DNA from: Slackia faecicanis
GTDB taxonomy: Bacteria; Actinomycetota; Coriobacteriia; Coriobacteriales; Eggerthellaceae
DNA length: 64,000 nt
Assembly: GCF_003725295.1 (NCBI RefSeq)
Contig: NZ_QICB01000006.1
Span: 1 to 64,000 of the forward strand
Direction of reading: 5' to 3'
Shown here: positions 1 to 12,253 of the stretch, piece after piece
How the letters are laid out: each line of letters opens with the position of its first letter
Position numbering within the stretch: position 1 is the stretch's first letter
Program-made: the position numbers and the translations under genes
The notes under the pieces: generated by a model
What the model was told of the DNA's origin: nothing
What the model saw: the letters and a program-made list of their open reading frames with translations, nothing else
The model's database searches: none

Positions 1-57
1 ACGGCCTGAACATCGTCAATATCCGACGGAAAGGTGGTTTTGTAAAGCAGATTGGGT

Positions 58-78
58 ACCACCCGCAAAGCGGGTGGT
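58..78. other. perfect hairpin, 9-bp stem with 3-nt loop
   Basis: A nine-base arm at 58-66 is perfectly complementary to 70-78 around an AAA loop, followed by TTGTCT. It could be a plus-strand terminator for a gene left of the window or a structured element end. No reading frame in bases 1-120 is recognisable as a protein, so the first 120 bases are otherwise unassigned. Confidence 0.4.
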
Positions 79-123
79 TGTCTCGGCGCGGCTACGCGCG
101 CGCCAGGCTGAAGCCATTAAACG

Positions 124-158
124 AAAAGCCGCCGCCGACCCTTCGGTCGACGGCGGCT
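124..158 (-). terminator. intrinsic terminator of the M20 amidohydrolase
   Basis: The GC-rich arms 127-134 and 151-158 are complementary, with further pairing inside. Read on the minus strand the hairpin is followed by TTTTC. It lies about 40 bases beyond the stop codon of the amidohydrolase gene. Confidence 0.75.
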
Positions 159-200
159 CGAAACGCCGTGGTTCGGCCCAGGGCGAAAGCGCCCGAAAGC

Positions 201-1415
201 CTACTCGTTCAAGAAGTCGATCGCGTACTGCGTGTACAGCATGGCGCCCTTCACCAACGTGCTTTCGTCGACGCGGTAGTAGCAGCTATGCTGCGCATGC
301 ACCGCATCGATATGCGGGTTGCGGCATCCCAGGAACACGAACGCGCCGGGAACGCGCGCCAGGTATTCGGAGAAATCCTCGCCCGCCAGGGTGCCTTCGT
401 AATCGCACAAGGCATCATCGCCGAACAGCTTCTTCACGCTGGCCTGCGCCCTGTACGCGCTTTCCTCGTCGTTGGCAAGGCCCGCGTTGCCGGCCTCATA
501 AGTCAGCTTGGCCGTGGCGCCGAACGCGCCGGCGGAGCGGTCGATCAAGTGCTTCAGGCGATCGGGCATGGCGGCGCGCGTCTTCTCGCTCCACGTCCTG
601 ACCGTGCCGGTCAGATAGGCCGAACCGGCCATGATGTTGCGCGCTTCGCCGCCGTGGACCTCGCCCACCGTGACGACCAGCGGCTCGAACGGAGAAATAT
701 CGCGGCTGACCAAAACCTGAAGGGCGACGACCAGCTCTGCGGCAACCACGACGGCATCGACGCCCTTGTGAGGCATGGAACCGTGGGCGCTCTGGCCGTC
801 GATATCGACGCGGAACCAGTCGGTATGGGCCATGCGCTGGCCCGGCTCGGCCGAAATCTTGCCCGCCTCGATTTCGCTCCAGATATGCATGCCGAACACG
901 CCGTCGACGCCGTCGAGGGCGCCGGCGCGGATCATCATGCGCGAGCCGATGGAAATTTCTTCGGCGGGCTGGAAGATGATACGCACCTCGCCGTGGATCT
1001 GGTCGCGCATCTGCATGAGAATGCGCGCCGATCCGAGCATCATCGCAATGTGGCAATCGTGACCGCACGCGTGCATGACGCCGCTGTTCTCGGATTCATA
1101 CGGCAAGCCGGTTCGCTCGAGCACGGGCAGCGCGTCGATATCGGCGCGCAGGGCGATGCGGCGTTTGGGGTTGCCCTCGGCGTCGTACGCGTCGTCGGCC
1201 GTTCCCTTGATCGTAGCGATAACGCCCGTCTTCGCCACGCGCTCGTACGGAATGCCCATACGTGCAAGACGGGCACAGATGGTGCCCGCCGTGCTGACCT
1301 CTTTGCCTGACAGCTCAGGATGCGCGTGGAAATAACGTCGGTCGGCGACGATCGTGTCCTCCGTCGCGGCCGCTATCTCCTTGATGCGCTCGGTGACCTG
1401 CTCTTCGATTGCCAT
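201..1415 (-). CDS. M20 family metal-dependent amidohydrolase/peptidase
   Basis: This 404-aa protein has the full M20D amidohydrolase layout (hippurate hydrolase, AbgB and N-acyl-amino-acid deacylase relatives). Visible motifs are HAHPELSGKE near the N terminus, RADIDALPV, the metal-binding MHACGHDCH block and QPAEE, which carries the general-base glutamate. Family members hydrolyse N-acyl or N-aroyl amino acids in the cytoplasm; the exact substrate cannot be read from sequence. The length is normal and no signal peptide is seen. The ATG is preceded on the minus strand by AAGGAGCGGGC. It appears to be a single-gene unit with its own terminator, separated from cas2 by about 265 bases without an evident gene. 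Confidence 0.9.
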   Translation of the reverse strand: MAIEEQVTERIKEIAAATEDTIVADRRYFHAHPELSGKEVSTAGTICARLARMGIPYERVAKTGVIATIKGTADDAYDAEGNPKRRIALRADIDALPVLERTGLPYESENSGVMHACGHDCHIAMMLGSARILMQMRDQIHGEVRIIFQPAEEISIGSRMMIRAGALDGVDGVFGMHIWSEIEAGKISAEPGQRMAHTDWFRVDIDGQSAHGSMPHKGVDAVVVAAELVVALQVLVSRDISPFEPLVVTVGEVHGGEARNIMAGSAYLTGTVRTWSEKTRAAMPDRLKHLIDRSAGAFGATAKLTYEAGNAGLANDEESAYRAQASVKKLFGDDALCDYEGTLAGEDFSEYLARVPGAFVFLGCRNPHIDAVHAQHSCYYRVDESTLVKGAMLYTQYAIDFLNE

Positions 1416-1681
1416 GATGCCCGCTCCTTAGCAGCACGAATCGTTTCGAAACAAGCAATCCGCGCCTTCGCTCGTAGTTTTTCGCCTCCACCCTATCACA
1501 TACGTCTCGACGGAAAATCGATTCGGCGCGAATCACGGGCGAATAGCGCATATAAGCAGCGGAAATGCACCATACTTCGCATAAATGGGGCGCCTTGACG
1601 CATGGCCGCCCGTCGCAAGGCACCCGAAGGCGCCCGCGGCTAGGCCCTTCGGGCGCAGACTCGCCTCGCTCCATTTCAAAG

Positions 1682-1999
1682 CTAGAGAACAAGCGTGAGC
1701 TGGGCGCTTTCTTCAACGGGCTTTTCCTTATGCTCGCTGAGCAAAACAAGCCGATCTTCGTATTGCTTCTCGGTCATCTGGATAACCGTCACTTCGCCCG
1801 CTTCGGGCAAGTGCTCCCTGAGACGCGCAATGTGCATCGCGGAAGATTCGCGCGTTATCAGGAGCCTCGAGTACACCGAGAACTGCTCCATGTGGTAGCC
1901 GTCATGGATAAGAAACTTCCTGAACTCCGCATAAGACTTCCGCTCTTTCTTGTTCCCCGTAGGCAGATCGAACAACACCATCAAACGCATGACCCTCAT
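1682..1999 (-). CDS. cas2: CRISPR-associated endoribonuclease-fold protein Cas2
   Basis: This 105-aa Cas2 starts MRVMRLMVLFDLP, with the conserved beta-1 aspartate in the FDLP motif typical of type II Cas2. Cas2 dimers bridge two Cas1 dimers in the integrase that inserts new spacers. The gene follows cas1 on the same strand after 13 bases, so the two are co-transcribed. A GC-rich hairpin (arms 1623-1630 and 1646-1653, no T-tract) lies about 30 bases downstream and may end the transcript. No csn2 or cas4 follows, which makes the subtype II-C. Confidence 0.95.
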   Translation of the reverse strand: MRVMRLMVLFDLPTGNKKERKSYAEFRKFLIHDGYHMEQFSVYSRLLITRESSAMHIARLREHLPEAGEVTVIQMTEKQYEDRLVLLSEHKEKPVEESAQLTLVL

Positions 2000-2012
2000 T
2001 CCTCCTCCTGTC

Positions 2013-2903
2013 CTATTCGACCGTTACCATTTCAAGCCCCTCGAGTCGCGGCAGGAGAAGCTTGCTCGGATCCTTCTCCAAGACAGCCGTCCTCAGGGAA
2101 GACAAAACAACCTCGATGCATTGCTGGCATCCGCAATGCTTTCCGTCTATCAGCATCACATGCTCGAAAACACGGGCGAGCAACGCCTTATCGGATGATT
2201 CCAAGGGATCTTCGAGGCCGTAGCTCATAACGATAAGATCGACAAGCGGGCGAAACGGCTCTATCAGATCGTCCACTAAGTTGAATGCGTTATAGACGCT
2301 GTGGTGATGAATGCCCTGGGAAGCAAGCCACCCGCCGCCCACGACAGCGCGGCCTATTCCCGCGCGCAAAACGCCATACCCGTAATCGAGGGCGGCGCTC
2401 TGTGCGCTGGCCCTTCTGGTTCCATCCTTGATCAGGCGCTTGAAATACACCGCGGCAGCAGCGCCTTCCCTGTTGTTCTTATCGCCCGACTGAACCGAAG
2501 CGGCGTATTCATCAAGAGGGCTCGAATCGATGCCCATCTCTCTCAAAACAGCGGCCTGATTCTCTATTTTCGATTGAACGATTCTTTTCCAAAGCTGCTT
2601 TTTCATCGGCACGCTCATCATGAGCTGGTCTTCCACGATTTTTGCATGGCGCGAATGAGCGCCAAGCGGAAGAAGAAGGCCGTTCGGCATGTGATTGCGC
2701 CCGCAAATCATCACGCCGATTCCCGCCTCGTTCAGGCTCGACATGCACGATACCGTGAGGGTGCTGAGATGCGACTCCACGATGACGACCCAGATGTCTT
2801 CAAGAGGAATAGCCAGGCTTTTATCGTCCGTTTCGATCTGGAGCAATCCGTTCCGGACGCATAAATGCGCCTTACTCTGAATAAGGATAGTCCTCTGAGC
2901 CAT
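2013..2903 (-). CDS. cas1: CRISPR-associated integrase Cas1 (type II)
   Basis: This 296-aa protein is a type II Cas1, the catalytic subunit of the spacer-acquisition integrase. The metal-binding residues are visible: the glutamate near residue 147 (motif NNREGAAAAVYF), the histidine in the GIHHH motif (about 199-201), and the acidic residues of the NAFNLVDDLIEPFRPLVD block (about 205-222). The start ATG is preceded by GGGAAGG on the minus strand. The upstream region is short: the tracrRNA gene begins only about 40 bases away in the opposite direction. The cas1 promoter must therefore lie within or across the tracrRNA gene; a TTGACA hexamer is visible on the minus strand at 2945-2950 but its -10 partner is weak. 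Confidence 0.96.
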   Translation of the reverse strand: MAQRTILIQSKAHLCVRNGLLQIETDDKSLAIPLEDIWVVIVESHLSTLTVSCMSSLNEAGIGVMICGRNHMPNGLLLPLGAHSRHAKIVEDQLMMSVPMKKQLWKRIVQSKIENQAAVLREMGIDSSPLDEYAASVQSGDKNNREGAAAAVYFKRLIKDGTRRASAQSAALDYGYGVLRAGIGRAVVGGGWLASQGIHHHSVYNAFNLVDDLIEPFRPLVDLIVMSYGLEDPLESSDKALLARVFEHVMLIDGKHCGCQQCIEVVLSSLRTAVLEKDPSKLLLPRLEGLEMVTVE

Positions 2904-2931
2904 TTTTCACGCACCTTCCCTGTGAATGCGC

Positions 2932-2937
2932 TACAAT
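2932..2937 (+). promoter_or_regulatory. -10 element of the tracrRNA promoter
   Basis: TACAAT matches five of six bases of the -10 consensus and sits about 7 bases before the inferred tracrRNA start. No good -35 is visible at 17 bases. The same bases overlap the region where the divergent cas1 promoter must lie. Confidence 0.5.
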
Positions 2938-2943
2938 AAGGCA

Positions 2944-3064
2944 ATGTCAAACGTCTCACCTTGGGGAAAAGTGCGAGACTCCAGACAAGGGGAACCTACA
3001 ACGGTAGGTTCACCCGTAGGGTTACCCCCGCGTCATCTTCGGAAGGCGCGGGGCGAACTCTTTT
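2944..3064 (+). ncRNA. tracrRNA of the type II-C system
   Basis: Bases 2960-2986 form an anti-repeat to the minus-strand CRISPR repeat. There are 18 consecutive pairs (2960-2977), a bulged A at 2978, three pairs at 2979-2981, one mismatch at 2982 and four pairs at 2983-2986. Downstream come the hairpins expected of a tracrRNA tail: arms 2993-2999/3004-3010 with a four-base loop, a small stem 3012-3015/3019-3022, and a GC-rich stem 3026-3032/3047-3053 followed by CTTTTCT. The RNA would pair with the crRNA repeat, allow processing and be bound by Cas9. The 3' end could be near 3064, or at the stronger terminator ending at 3166. Because the tail structures lie on the plus strand, crRNAs must come from the minus strand. 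Confidence 0.88.
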
Positions 3065-3143
3065 CTGGGCAAAATAGCAGCCGTAAATTCTTACGCCATT
3101 CTTCCATGACTCCATAAAGCTAACACATTATGAGGGTATTTTT

Positions 3144-3166
3144 CACCCCTCATCTGGGTGTTTTTT
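3144..3166 (+). terminator. strong intrinsic terminator downstream of tracrRNA
   Basis: CACCC (3144-3148) pairs with GGGTG (3156-3160), followed directly by six T. An alternative stem, 3130-3136 with 3147-3153, uses the same bases, so the two hairpins are mutually exclusive. It would stop plus-strand transcription before it runs antisense into the array. Confidence 0.85.
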
Positions 3167-3293
3167 GGCCCAATGACAGCTGGAATAGCAAAATAAAATC
3201 GAATAAAACACTCTCACATGCAGTCGTTTTCGGTTGGATTTTATTTGAGAGAAAATGCAAATCCCCTGATGACAGGGGATTTTTTCGATACAT
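3167..3293. other. AT-rich segment flanking the CRISPR array (leader candidate)
   Basis: This stretch is strikingly AT-rich against its GC-rich surroundings and has no coding potential. It contains a perfect 10-bp inverted repeat (3191-3200 with 3237-3246) and ends with a hairpin next to the first repeat. It lies at the downstream end of the array relative to crRNA transcription, so whether it serves as the integration leader is uncertain. Confidence 0.45.
3261..3285. terminator. bidirectional terminator abutting the array
   Basis: ATCCCC (3261-3266) pairs with GGGGAT (3275-3280). On the plus strand it is followed by TTTTT; on the minus strand by the weaker TTTGCATTTTC. It sits 8 bases from the first repeat, where it could both stop minus-strand array transcripts and block plus-strand read-through into the array. 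Confidence 0.75.
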
Positions 3294-4585
3294 ATTGTAT
3301 CAGCTTGGGGAAAAGTGCGAGCTCAAGACGCTGTGGCAATGTTGAGTGATGCTGATATGATTGTATCAGCTTGGGGAAAAGTGCGAGCTCAAGACCCAAG
3401 ATTTGTCGTCAAACTCGCGCGTTTCATTGTATCAGCTTGGGGAAAAGTGCGAGCTCAAGACTACTATCGTCGTCGAGAAGGCGTCGTGGTTATTGTATCA
3501 GCTTGGGGAAAAGTGCGAGCTCAAGACCGGCGTTCTGCGTGGTTTCGATGGCTTCGTATTGTATCAGCTTGGGGAAAAGTGCGAGCTCAAGACTAGTACG
3601 GATCGCGTCTATCTCGGTGCCGTGATTGTATCAGCTTGGGGAAAAGTGCGAGCTCAAGACACTATGACTTTACTTGTATACGTCGAGCGGATTGTATCAG
3701 CTTGGGGAAAAGTGCGAGCTCAAGACTTGCCCGAATCGTCAAAGATGGCCGAGATCAATTGTATCAGCTTGGGGAAAAGTGCGAGCTCAAGACTAGGCGG
3801 TTTGGGCAGAAAGATATGCACCGATTGTATCAGCTTGGGGAAAAGTGCGAGCTCAAGACCAAAGACGCATTGATGCCGCGCGAGGTGCAATTGTATCAGC
3901 TTGGGGAAAAGTGCGAGCTCAAGACCTACACGAAGCCGCGAGTGTTGCCGATAGGATTGTATCAGCTTGGGGAAAAGTACGAGCTCAAGACACGGCCTAT
4001 TACGACTACGCCGTGGGCAACATTGTATCAGCTTGGGGAAAAGTGCGAGCTCAAGACTATCCAGTACGCGGGCTATATGTGTCTCTCATTGTATCAGCTT
4101 GGGGAAAAGTGCGAGCTCAAGACTGCGCAGCCTGAACTCTTTCAGCGTTTGCAATTGTATCAGCTTGGGGAAAAGTGCGAGCCCAAGACTCGAAGCCGAC
4201 TGCCAGCAGGTGCGCGGCGATTGTATCAGCTTGGGGAAAAGTGCGAGCTCAAGACTTCCGATGCGTGCTGCTTCATCAGCGCAGCATTGTATCAGCTTGG
4301 GGAAAAGTGCGAGCTCAAGACGAAGACGAGTCTGTCGTCGGCGTCGCATGCATTGTATCAGCTTGGGGAAAAGTGCGAGCTCAAGACAAACGTGATGGGG
4401 ATTACGCGGCGCCTAGCATTGTATCAGCTTGGGGAAAAGTGCGAGCTCAAGACCTGTGGGGATTCGTAGACGGGCGCGTCCTGATTGTATCAGCTTGGGG
4501 AAAAGTGCGAGCTCAAGACACGAAATAGCCTTCGGCGTCGCGCAACGGCATTGTATCAGCTTGGGGAAAAGTGCGAGCTCAAGAC
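3294..4585 (-). CRISPR. type II-C CRISPR array, 20 repeats and 19 spacers
   Basis: The array has twenty 36-bp repeats, beginning at 3294 and ending at 4585, separated by spacers of 30 bp (two, at 3594-3624 and 3727-3757, are 31 bp). On the plus strand each repeat starts ATTGTATCAGCTTGGGG and ends GTGCGAGCTCAAGAC. Only two copies vary: repeat 11 (3956-3991, G to A in GTGCG) and repeat 14 (4154-4189, T to C in GAGCTC). All spacers differ. Pairing with the plus-strand tracrRNA fixes the crRNA strand as minus, where the repeat begins GTCTTGAGCTCGC, similar in form to other type II repeats. The lack of decay at either end suggests a maintained array. Spacer targets cannot be named from the window alone. 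Confidence 0.98.
4550..4558 (-). promoter_or_regulatory. repeat-embedded extended -10 promoter (first of 20)
   Basis: On the minus strand the repeat ends TGATACAAT: a TG dinucleotide, one base, then TACAAT, an extended -10 element. This matches the 3' end of the Neisseria meningitidis repeat (TGCTACAAT), where each repeat drives its own crRNA. The element is present in all repeats, so every spacer could be transcribed independently. Only the copy in the cas9-proximal repeat is listed here. Confidence 0.7.
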
Positions 4586-4641
4586 GTACTCGATGGCAAC
4601 CAGTATCAAGAACCACACGGAAGCTTATTGGAATCAAAGCA

Positions 4642-4676
4642 ATTCGGACCTCGTAAAACCAAGACGAGGCCCGAAT
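4642..4676 (-). terminator. hairpin downstream of cas9
   Basis: Arms 4642-4654 and 4664-4676 pair over 13 positions with one G-U or mismatched position. The hairpin lies 8 bases beyond the cas9 stop. The minus-strand sequence after it is AT-rich rather than a pure T-tract, so termination may be partial and some read-through into the array is possible. Confidence 0.6.
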
Positions 4677-4684
4677 CGATTAGG

Positions 4685-7600
4685 CTAACCGACAATGCCC
4701 CCACGAACCACCTTGGGAGCATCCTTGCCCGTAAGACTTCCAATGGTCGGCGCAGATATCGACTCACGCGTCATTGGGTCAACGAACTTCCATGCAACAC
4801 CACCCATGTCAAAACCAGAAAGGCACCCAACCATCTCTTTCACCCTGACAACATCACCAAGATACAACTCAACCGGACGCTGGAGCAAAAGCCGTTCGGG
4901 AACAGGCGCCCACGCCGAACGGCCGCAGTGGGCCTTTGCGATTCGCGGCACATACGTGCCATCCTTAAGAGCGGGAATATCAGACTTGTACACCGGGTCG
5001 GCATACCAGCCGCCAACGACCTTCCCCTTCTTTTTAATCTCTGGATCGTGCCACAAACGCAGGCACAGCATCTCGCTCACCTTAATGACCGATTTTCCAT
5101 CATCGGACACTACGGCATTGCCCATGACCTTATCTTTGTCGACGCCCTTCTTTCGGCCAAGGTCCTGCCCTTTTTCGTTCCGACCGACATACGAATACAC
5201 TGTCTGCTCGAAAAGCTCACCGCTGCCTTTACGAGGCACATAGCGCGTGGGTACCACGAAATCGCGACGTGCGCGGACATCGTCGGCGAAGCTTTCCCAG
5301 GGCATGCTCTCACGCAACGCCTCCATACGGGCATCTCTGCGCTCCTCCGACGTCATATTACGCGTGATGCTCCAGTGCGTTCCCTTCATAACCTTTGCCG
5401 TCTTGATGACAAGGCCCCTGCTGCACGCGGCAATAACGCAGGCGTCCGTAGCATGATGACGGTCGTCCGAACGGTCCTTCTCCCCCGTTGCTCCGAAGTT
5501 CAGCCCCCATCGGCGACGCAACCATGCCGTAGCGCGACCCGTCGTGGGAACAACGTGAACCTTCATGCCGTCATCGGGGAACAACAGGCAATCGGACAGA
5601 TAGGCGCAGACTTCGCGCGACATATAAGCCGTGTCGGTCACGTTTCGCTGGAGGAATTCGACTTCCTTCGATTCCAAATCCTGCTCGAGCAAGAATTCTT
5701 TCTTGCGGTGCTTAAGATGCTGGTTCGCCTGAACTCGAAGTTTGAACTCGTCCCACGACGGAGCACCAGGCTGGCCCGAATTCATCCATTCATACGGAGT
5801 CTGCTCGCGTTTCTGCTGATTGCTTTCCGAAAGCACGAGCACCTTGTTATTACGCGAATTCTCTCCCGTTCGCGAAAACGGAAGAATATGGTCGATCTGC
5901 GTATAGGTGTCATCGCTCAAAAGGCGTTGGACGTGGATACGCTCGCCCGTATACAAATCGGAGTTTTCCTGCTCCTCCCACAAGCGGTACTTCTCTATCT
6001 GCTTTCCGCTCACCTCATCGGGGCTGCAGGAAAGAATGTCCGCGGCCTGAACGGCTATGCGCTCGCGCTCTTTCTCGTTTTTCTTATTGGCCTTGGCAAT
6101 TTCTTCTTTCGCACGCTTAGGCAACCGAAGCTCGCGGTCAAGTTCGACGTGGATTTCGTTCGGAACGCCCCATTTGCCGCATATGGCATTTACGACCTTG
6201 CGCATTTGCGACATAGCACGAATGACGACAGGATTGTTATTCGTACGACCCGCCGCGCTTACCCAGGCCTCATAGGGAATCAGCTTCTCGGAACGCTCGA
6301 GCTGTGGGCCGCCAAGACGCAACGCATCCAACCCACATGCCGCCTCGGCATCGGTCAGATTGAGCACTTCGGGTTCTTTGAGACAAGCAAGCAGCAAGTC
6401 GAGCGCCTTTTTCGAGCGGCTTCCATATCCATTCAGCACTTTAGACGAATACGGCAGCGCGCAAAGCGCCTGCTTTTCATCATCGCTAAGAGGAAGCTGG
6501 CTGAGGCAGTTCTCCAAGCTCGACGCAGATGATGCATACGCGGCGGCCTCCATAACGGCATCCGCCAAATCGATATCGTCCCTCAACCTTGCGAGAAGCT
6601 GCGGATTGGATTCCCGCAACGTCGAATACAAGGCGCGCCAACCGCTGGGTTTGAACACCTCACGGGTCTTTTCGTCATCGGCAGGAACGCCCTTGAAATA
6701 ATCGCGCGAACTCAAGTCGAGCTTTTTGCGCAAGGCACCGAACTTCACAACGCGGGTCTTCGCATTCGGATCGGCCGTAAACAATATGCGAATGCATTCG
6801 TCTCGTTCGGCCGCCGTAAGACGGCGCACGCCGCCGTCGCCGAGCACGATGGTTATATTTCCCAAAGCGCCATACGCGGAAACAAGCTCGCTCGTAAGCG
6901 TGCAACGTGCCGCGCGCTTCTCTTGCGGAAAGTAAACGCATGACCCCACCAGGCCGTACGTACGCCTATCGAAATCGTCGCGCGGCCGTTCCCAATTGCA
7001 TATGTCGATGTATTCGCGCTCGAAATCTTCAGAGGCAACCTTGGAACCGAACGAGCGCTGTGCTTCGAACAGAATACGGGTTTCTTCGATAAGCTGCTCG
7101 TGCTTGACGCACATCTCGTAATTGCCCCCGCGATTCCTGCTCGTGGGACGCGACGCGAGCCATTCGCCTGCGGTTCTGAATTTTCCTGCTGCGATTTCTT
7201 TTTCATTCGCGCTGATCGCAGCAAGCACCTTGCCGTCATCGCTCGATTTATCCTGAGCGCCTTCGCCGTGCGGAATGTAGCCACGACGCTTGCACAGAGA
7301 ATAGAGGGCCATGGCCCACTCCCTGTTCGTGAGCATGCGATTCAGGCCATCGACACGAAGCTTGAGGGGCTGTTTATCCCCTTTGACCGTATGAAGATAT
7401 TCTTTATCGGCATCATCTGGAACGACGCCGTATTTCTTAAAGCACTCGAAGCAATGCTTGAGTCGATCCTGCGTTCGGTCGATATTGCGCCGCGTCGAAC
7501 GGAAGCCGCGACGAATAGCGGCCAAGCTCTGCTTCGTTTTAGGATGCAACGGGGCATCGAACAAGCGAACGCCCATTTCCAAGATCTCATGATTGTTGAT

Positions 7601-7705
7601 ATCGAGCAACGCGAAGCCGCAACTCGCAATGCCTGGGTCCATTCCCAAAACCAGATATCGAGGACGACCGAGCCGACCGACCGCCTCTGTTTTAACCTCG
7701 ACCAT
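4685..7705 (-). CDS. cas9: Cas9 RNA-guided endonuclease, compact type II-C
   Basis: This 1006-aa protein is in the size range of compact II-C enzymes. RuvC-I carries D23 in MDPGIASCG. The arginine-rich bridge helix spans about 64-90. RuvC-II has E521 (IHVELDREL). The HNH domain has D605-H606 (QIDHILPFSRTGENSRNN) with asparagines N620 and N629 at the expected positions. RuvC-III has H750-H751 and D754 (RHHATDACVIA). About 235 C-terminal residues form the presumed wedge and PAM-interacting region, whose specificity cannot be read. Both nuclease centres look intact. GGAAGGAG lies 8 bases before the ATG. The gene stands alone, separated from cas1-cas2 by the array and tracrRNA, and follows the rpoC terminator, so it should have its own promoter between 7706 and 7830. 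Confidence 0.97.
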   Translation of the reverse strand: MVEVKTEAVGRLGRPRYLVLGMDPGIASCGFALLDINNHEILEMGVRLFDAPLHPKTKQSLAAIRRGFRSTRRNIDRTQDRLKHCFECFKKYGVVPDDADKEYLHTVKGDKQPLKLRVDGLNRMLTNREWAMALYSLCKRRGYIPHGEGAQDKSSDDGKVLAAISANEKEIAAGKFRTAGEWLASRPTSRNRGGNYEMCVKHEQLIEETRILFEAQRSFGSKVASEDFEREYIDICNWERPRDDFDRRTYGLVGSCVYFPQEKRAARCTLTSELVSAYGALGNITIVLGDGGVRRLTAAERDECIRILFTADPNAKTRVVKFGALRKKLDLSSRDYFKGVPADDEKTREVFKPSGWRALYSTLRESNPQLLARLRDDIDLADAVMEAAAYASSASSLENCLSQLPLSDDEKQALCALPYSSKVLNGYGSRSKKALDLLLACLKEPEVLNLTDAEAACGLDALRLGGPQLERSEKLIPYEAWVSAAGRTNNNPVVIRAMSQMRKVVNAICGKWGVPNEIHVELDRELRLPKRAKEEIAKANKKNEKERERIAVQAADILSCSPDEVSGKQIEKYRLWEEQENSDLYTGERIHVQRLLSDDTYTQIDHILPFSRTGENSRNNKVLVLSESNQQKREQTPYEWMNSGQPGAPSWDEFKLRVQANQHLKHRKKEFLLEQDLESKEVEFLQRNVTDTAYMSREVCAYLSDCLLFPDDGMKVHVVPTTGRATAWLRRRWGLNFGATGEKDRSDDRHHATDACVIAACSRGLVIKTAKVMKGTHWSITRNMTSEERRDARMEALRESMPWESFADDVRARRDFVVPTRYVPRKGSGELFEQTVYSYVGRNEKGQDLGRKKGVDKDKVMGNAVVSDDGKSVIKVSEMLCLRLWHDPEIKKKGKVVGGWYADPVYKSDIPALKDGTYVPRIAKAHCGRSAWAPVPERLLLQRPVELYLGDVVRVKEMVGCLSGFDMGGVAWKFVDPMTRESISAPTIGSLTGKDAPKVVRGGIVG

Positions 7706-7770
7706 AGTACGCTCCTTCCCATTTCATACAGAGTATCACCTCAGACGGAAAGACGTGGCGGCGTTGGGGG

Positions 7771-7794
7771 TTTCCCTGTTATGGGACAGGGAAA
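7771..7794. promoter_or_regulatory. perfect 9-bp dyad in the cas9 upstream region
   Basis: TTTCCCTGT (7771-7779) and ACAGGGAAA (7786-7794) are exact inverted repeats 6 bases apart, 66 bases before the cas9 start. It may be an operator for a dimeric regulator or a leader hairpin. No T-tract follows on the minus strand, which argues against a terminator. Confidence 0.5.
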
Positions 7795-7834
7795 ACGGGA
7801 GAAGCGGCGCCGGGAAACCGCCTGCGCAACGAAA

Positions 7835-7860
7835 AGAAGGCGGCCCGAAGGCCGCCTTCT
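7835..7860 (-). terminator. rpoBC operon terminator
   Basis: A perfect 11-bp stem (7835-7845 with 7850-7860) around a CGAA loop is followed on the minus strand by TTTTC. It lies about 22 bases after the rpoC stop and separates the polymerase operon from cas9. Confidence 0.9.
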
Positions 7861-7882
7861 TCATGAAAGCGATGTATGCGCT

Positions 7883-12253
<4,371 letters not shown>

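Noticed and set aside
58-120. IS200/IS605-type transposon end at the left edge
   Set aside because: A perfect hairpin alone is not enough; no transposase or TnpB fragment could be read in bases 1-120.
1416-1681. csn2 or cas4 gene next to cas2
   Set aside because: No frame with a matching product or ribosome site exists between cas2 and the amidohydrolase gene, nor elsewhere in the locus.
3294-4585. Array transcription from the plus strand with an anti-repeat on the minus strand
   Set aside because: The hairpin tail and T-rich ends expected of a tracrRNA follow the anti-repeat only on the plus strand, and the -10 element in each repeat reads on the minus strand.
3315-4656. Open frames within the CRISPR array encoding repeated GKSASSR, YQLGEKCELKT or VSAWGKVRAQD peptides
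   Set aside because: The periodic peptides are translations of the 36-bp repeat in three frames; they are not genes.
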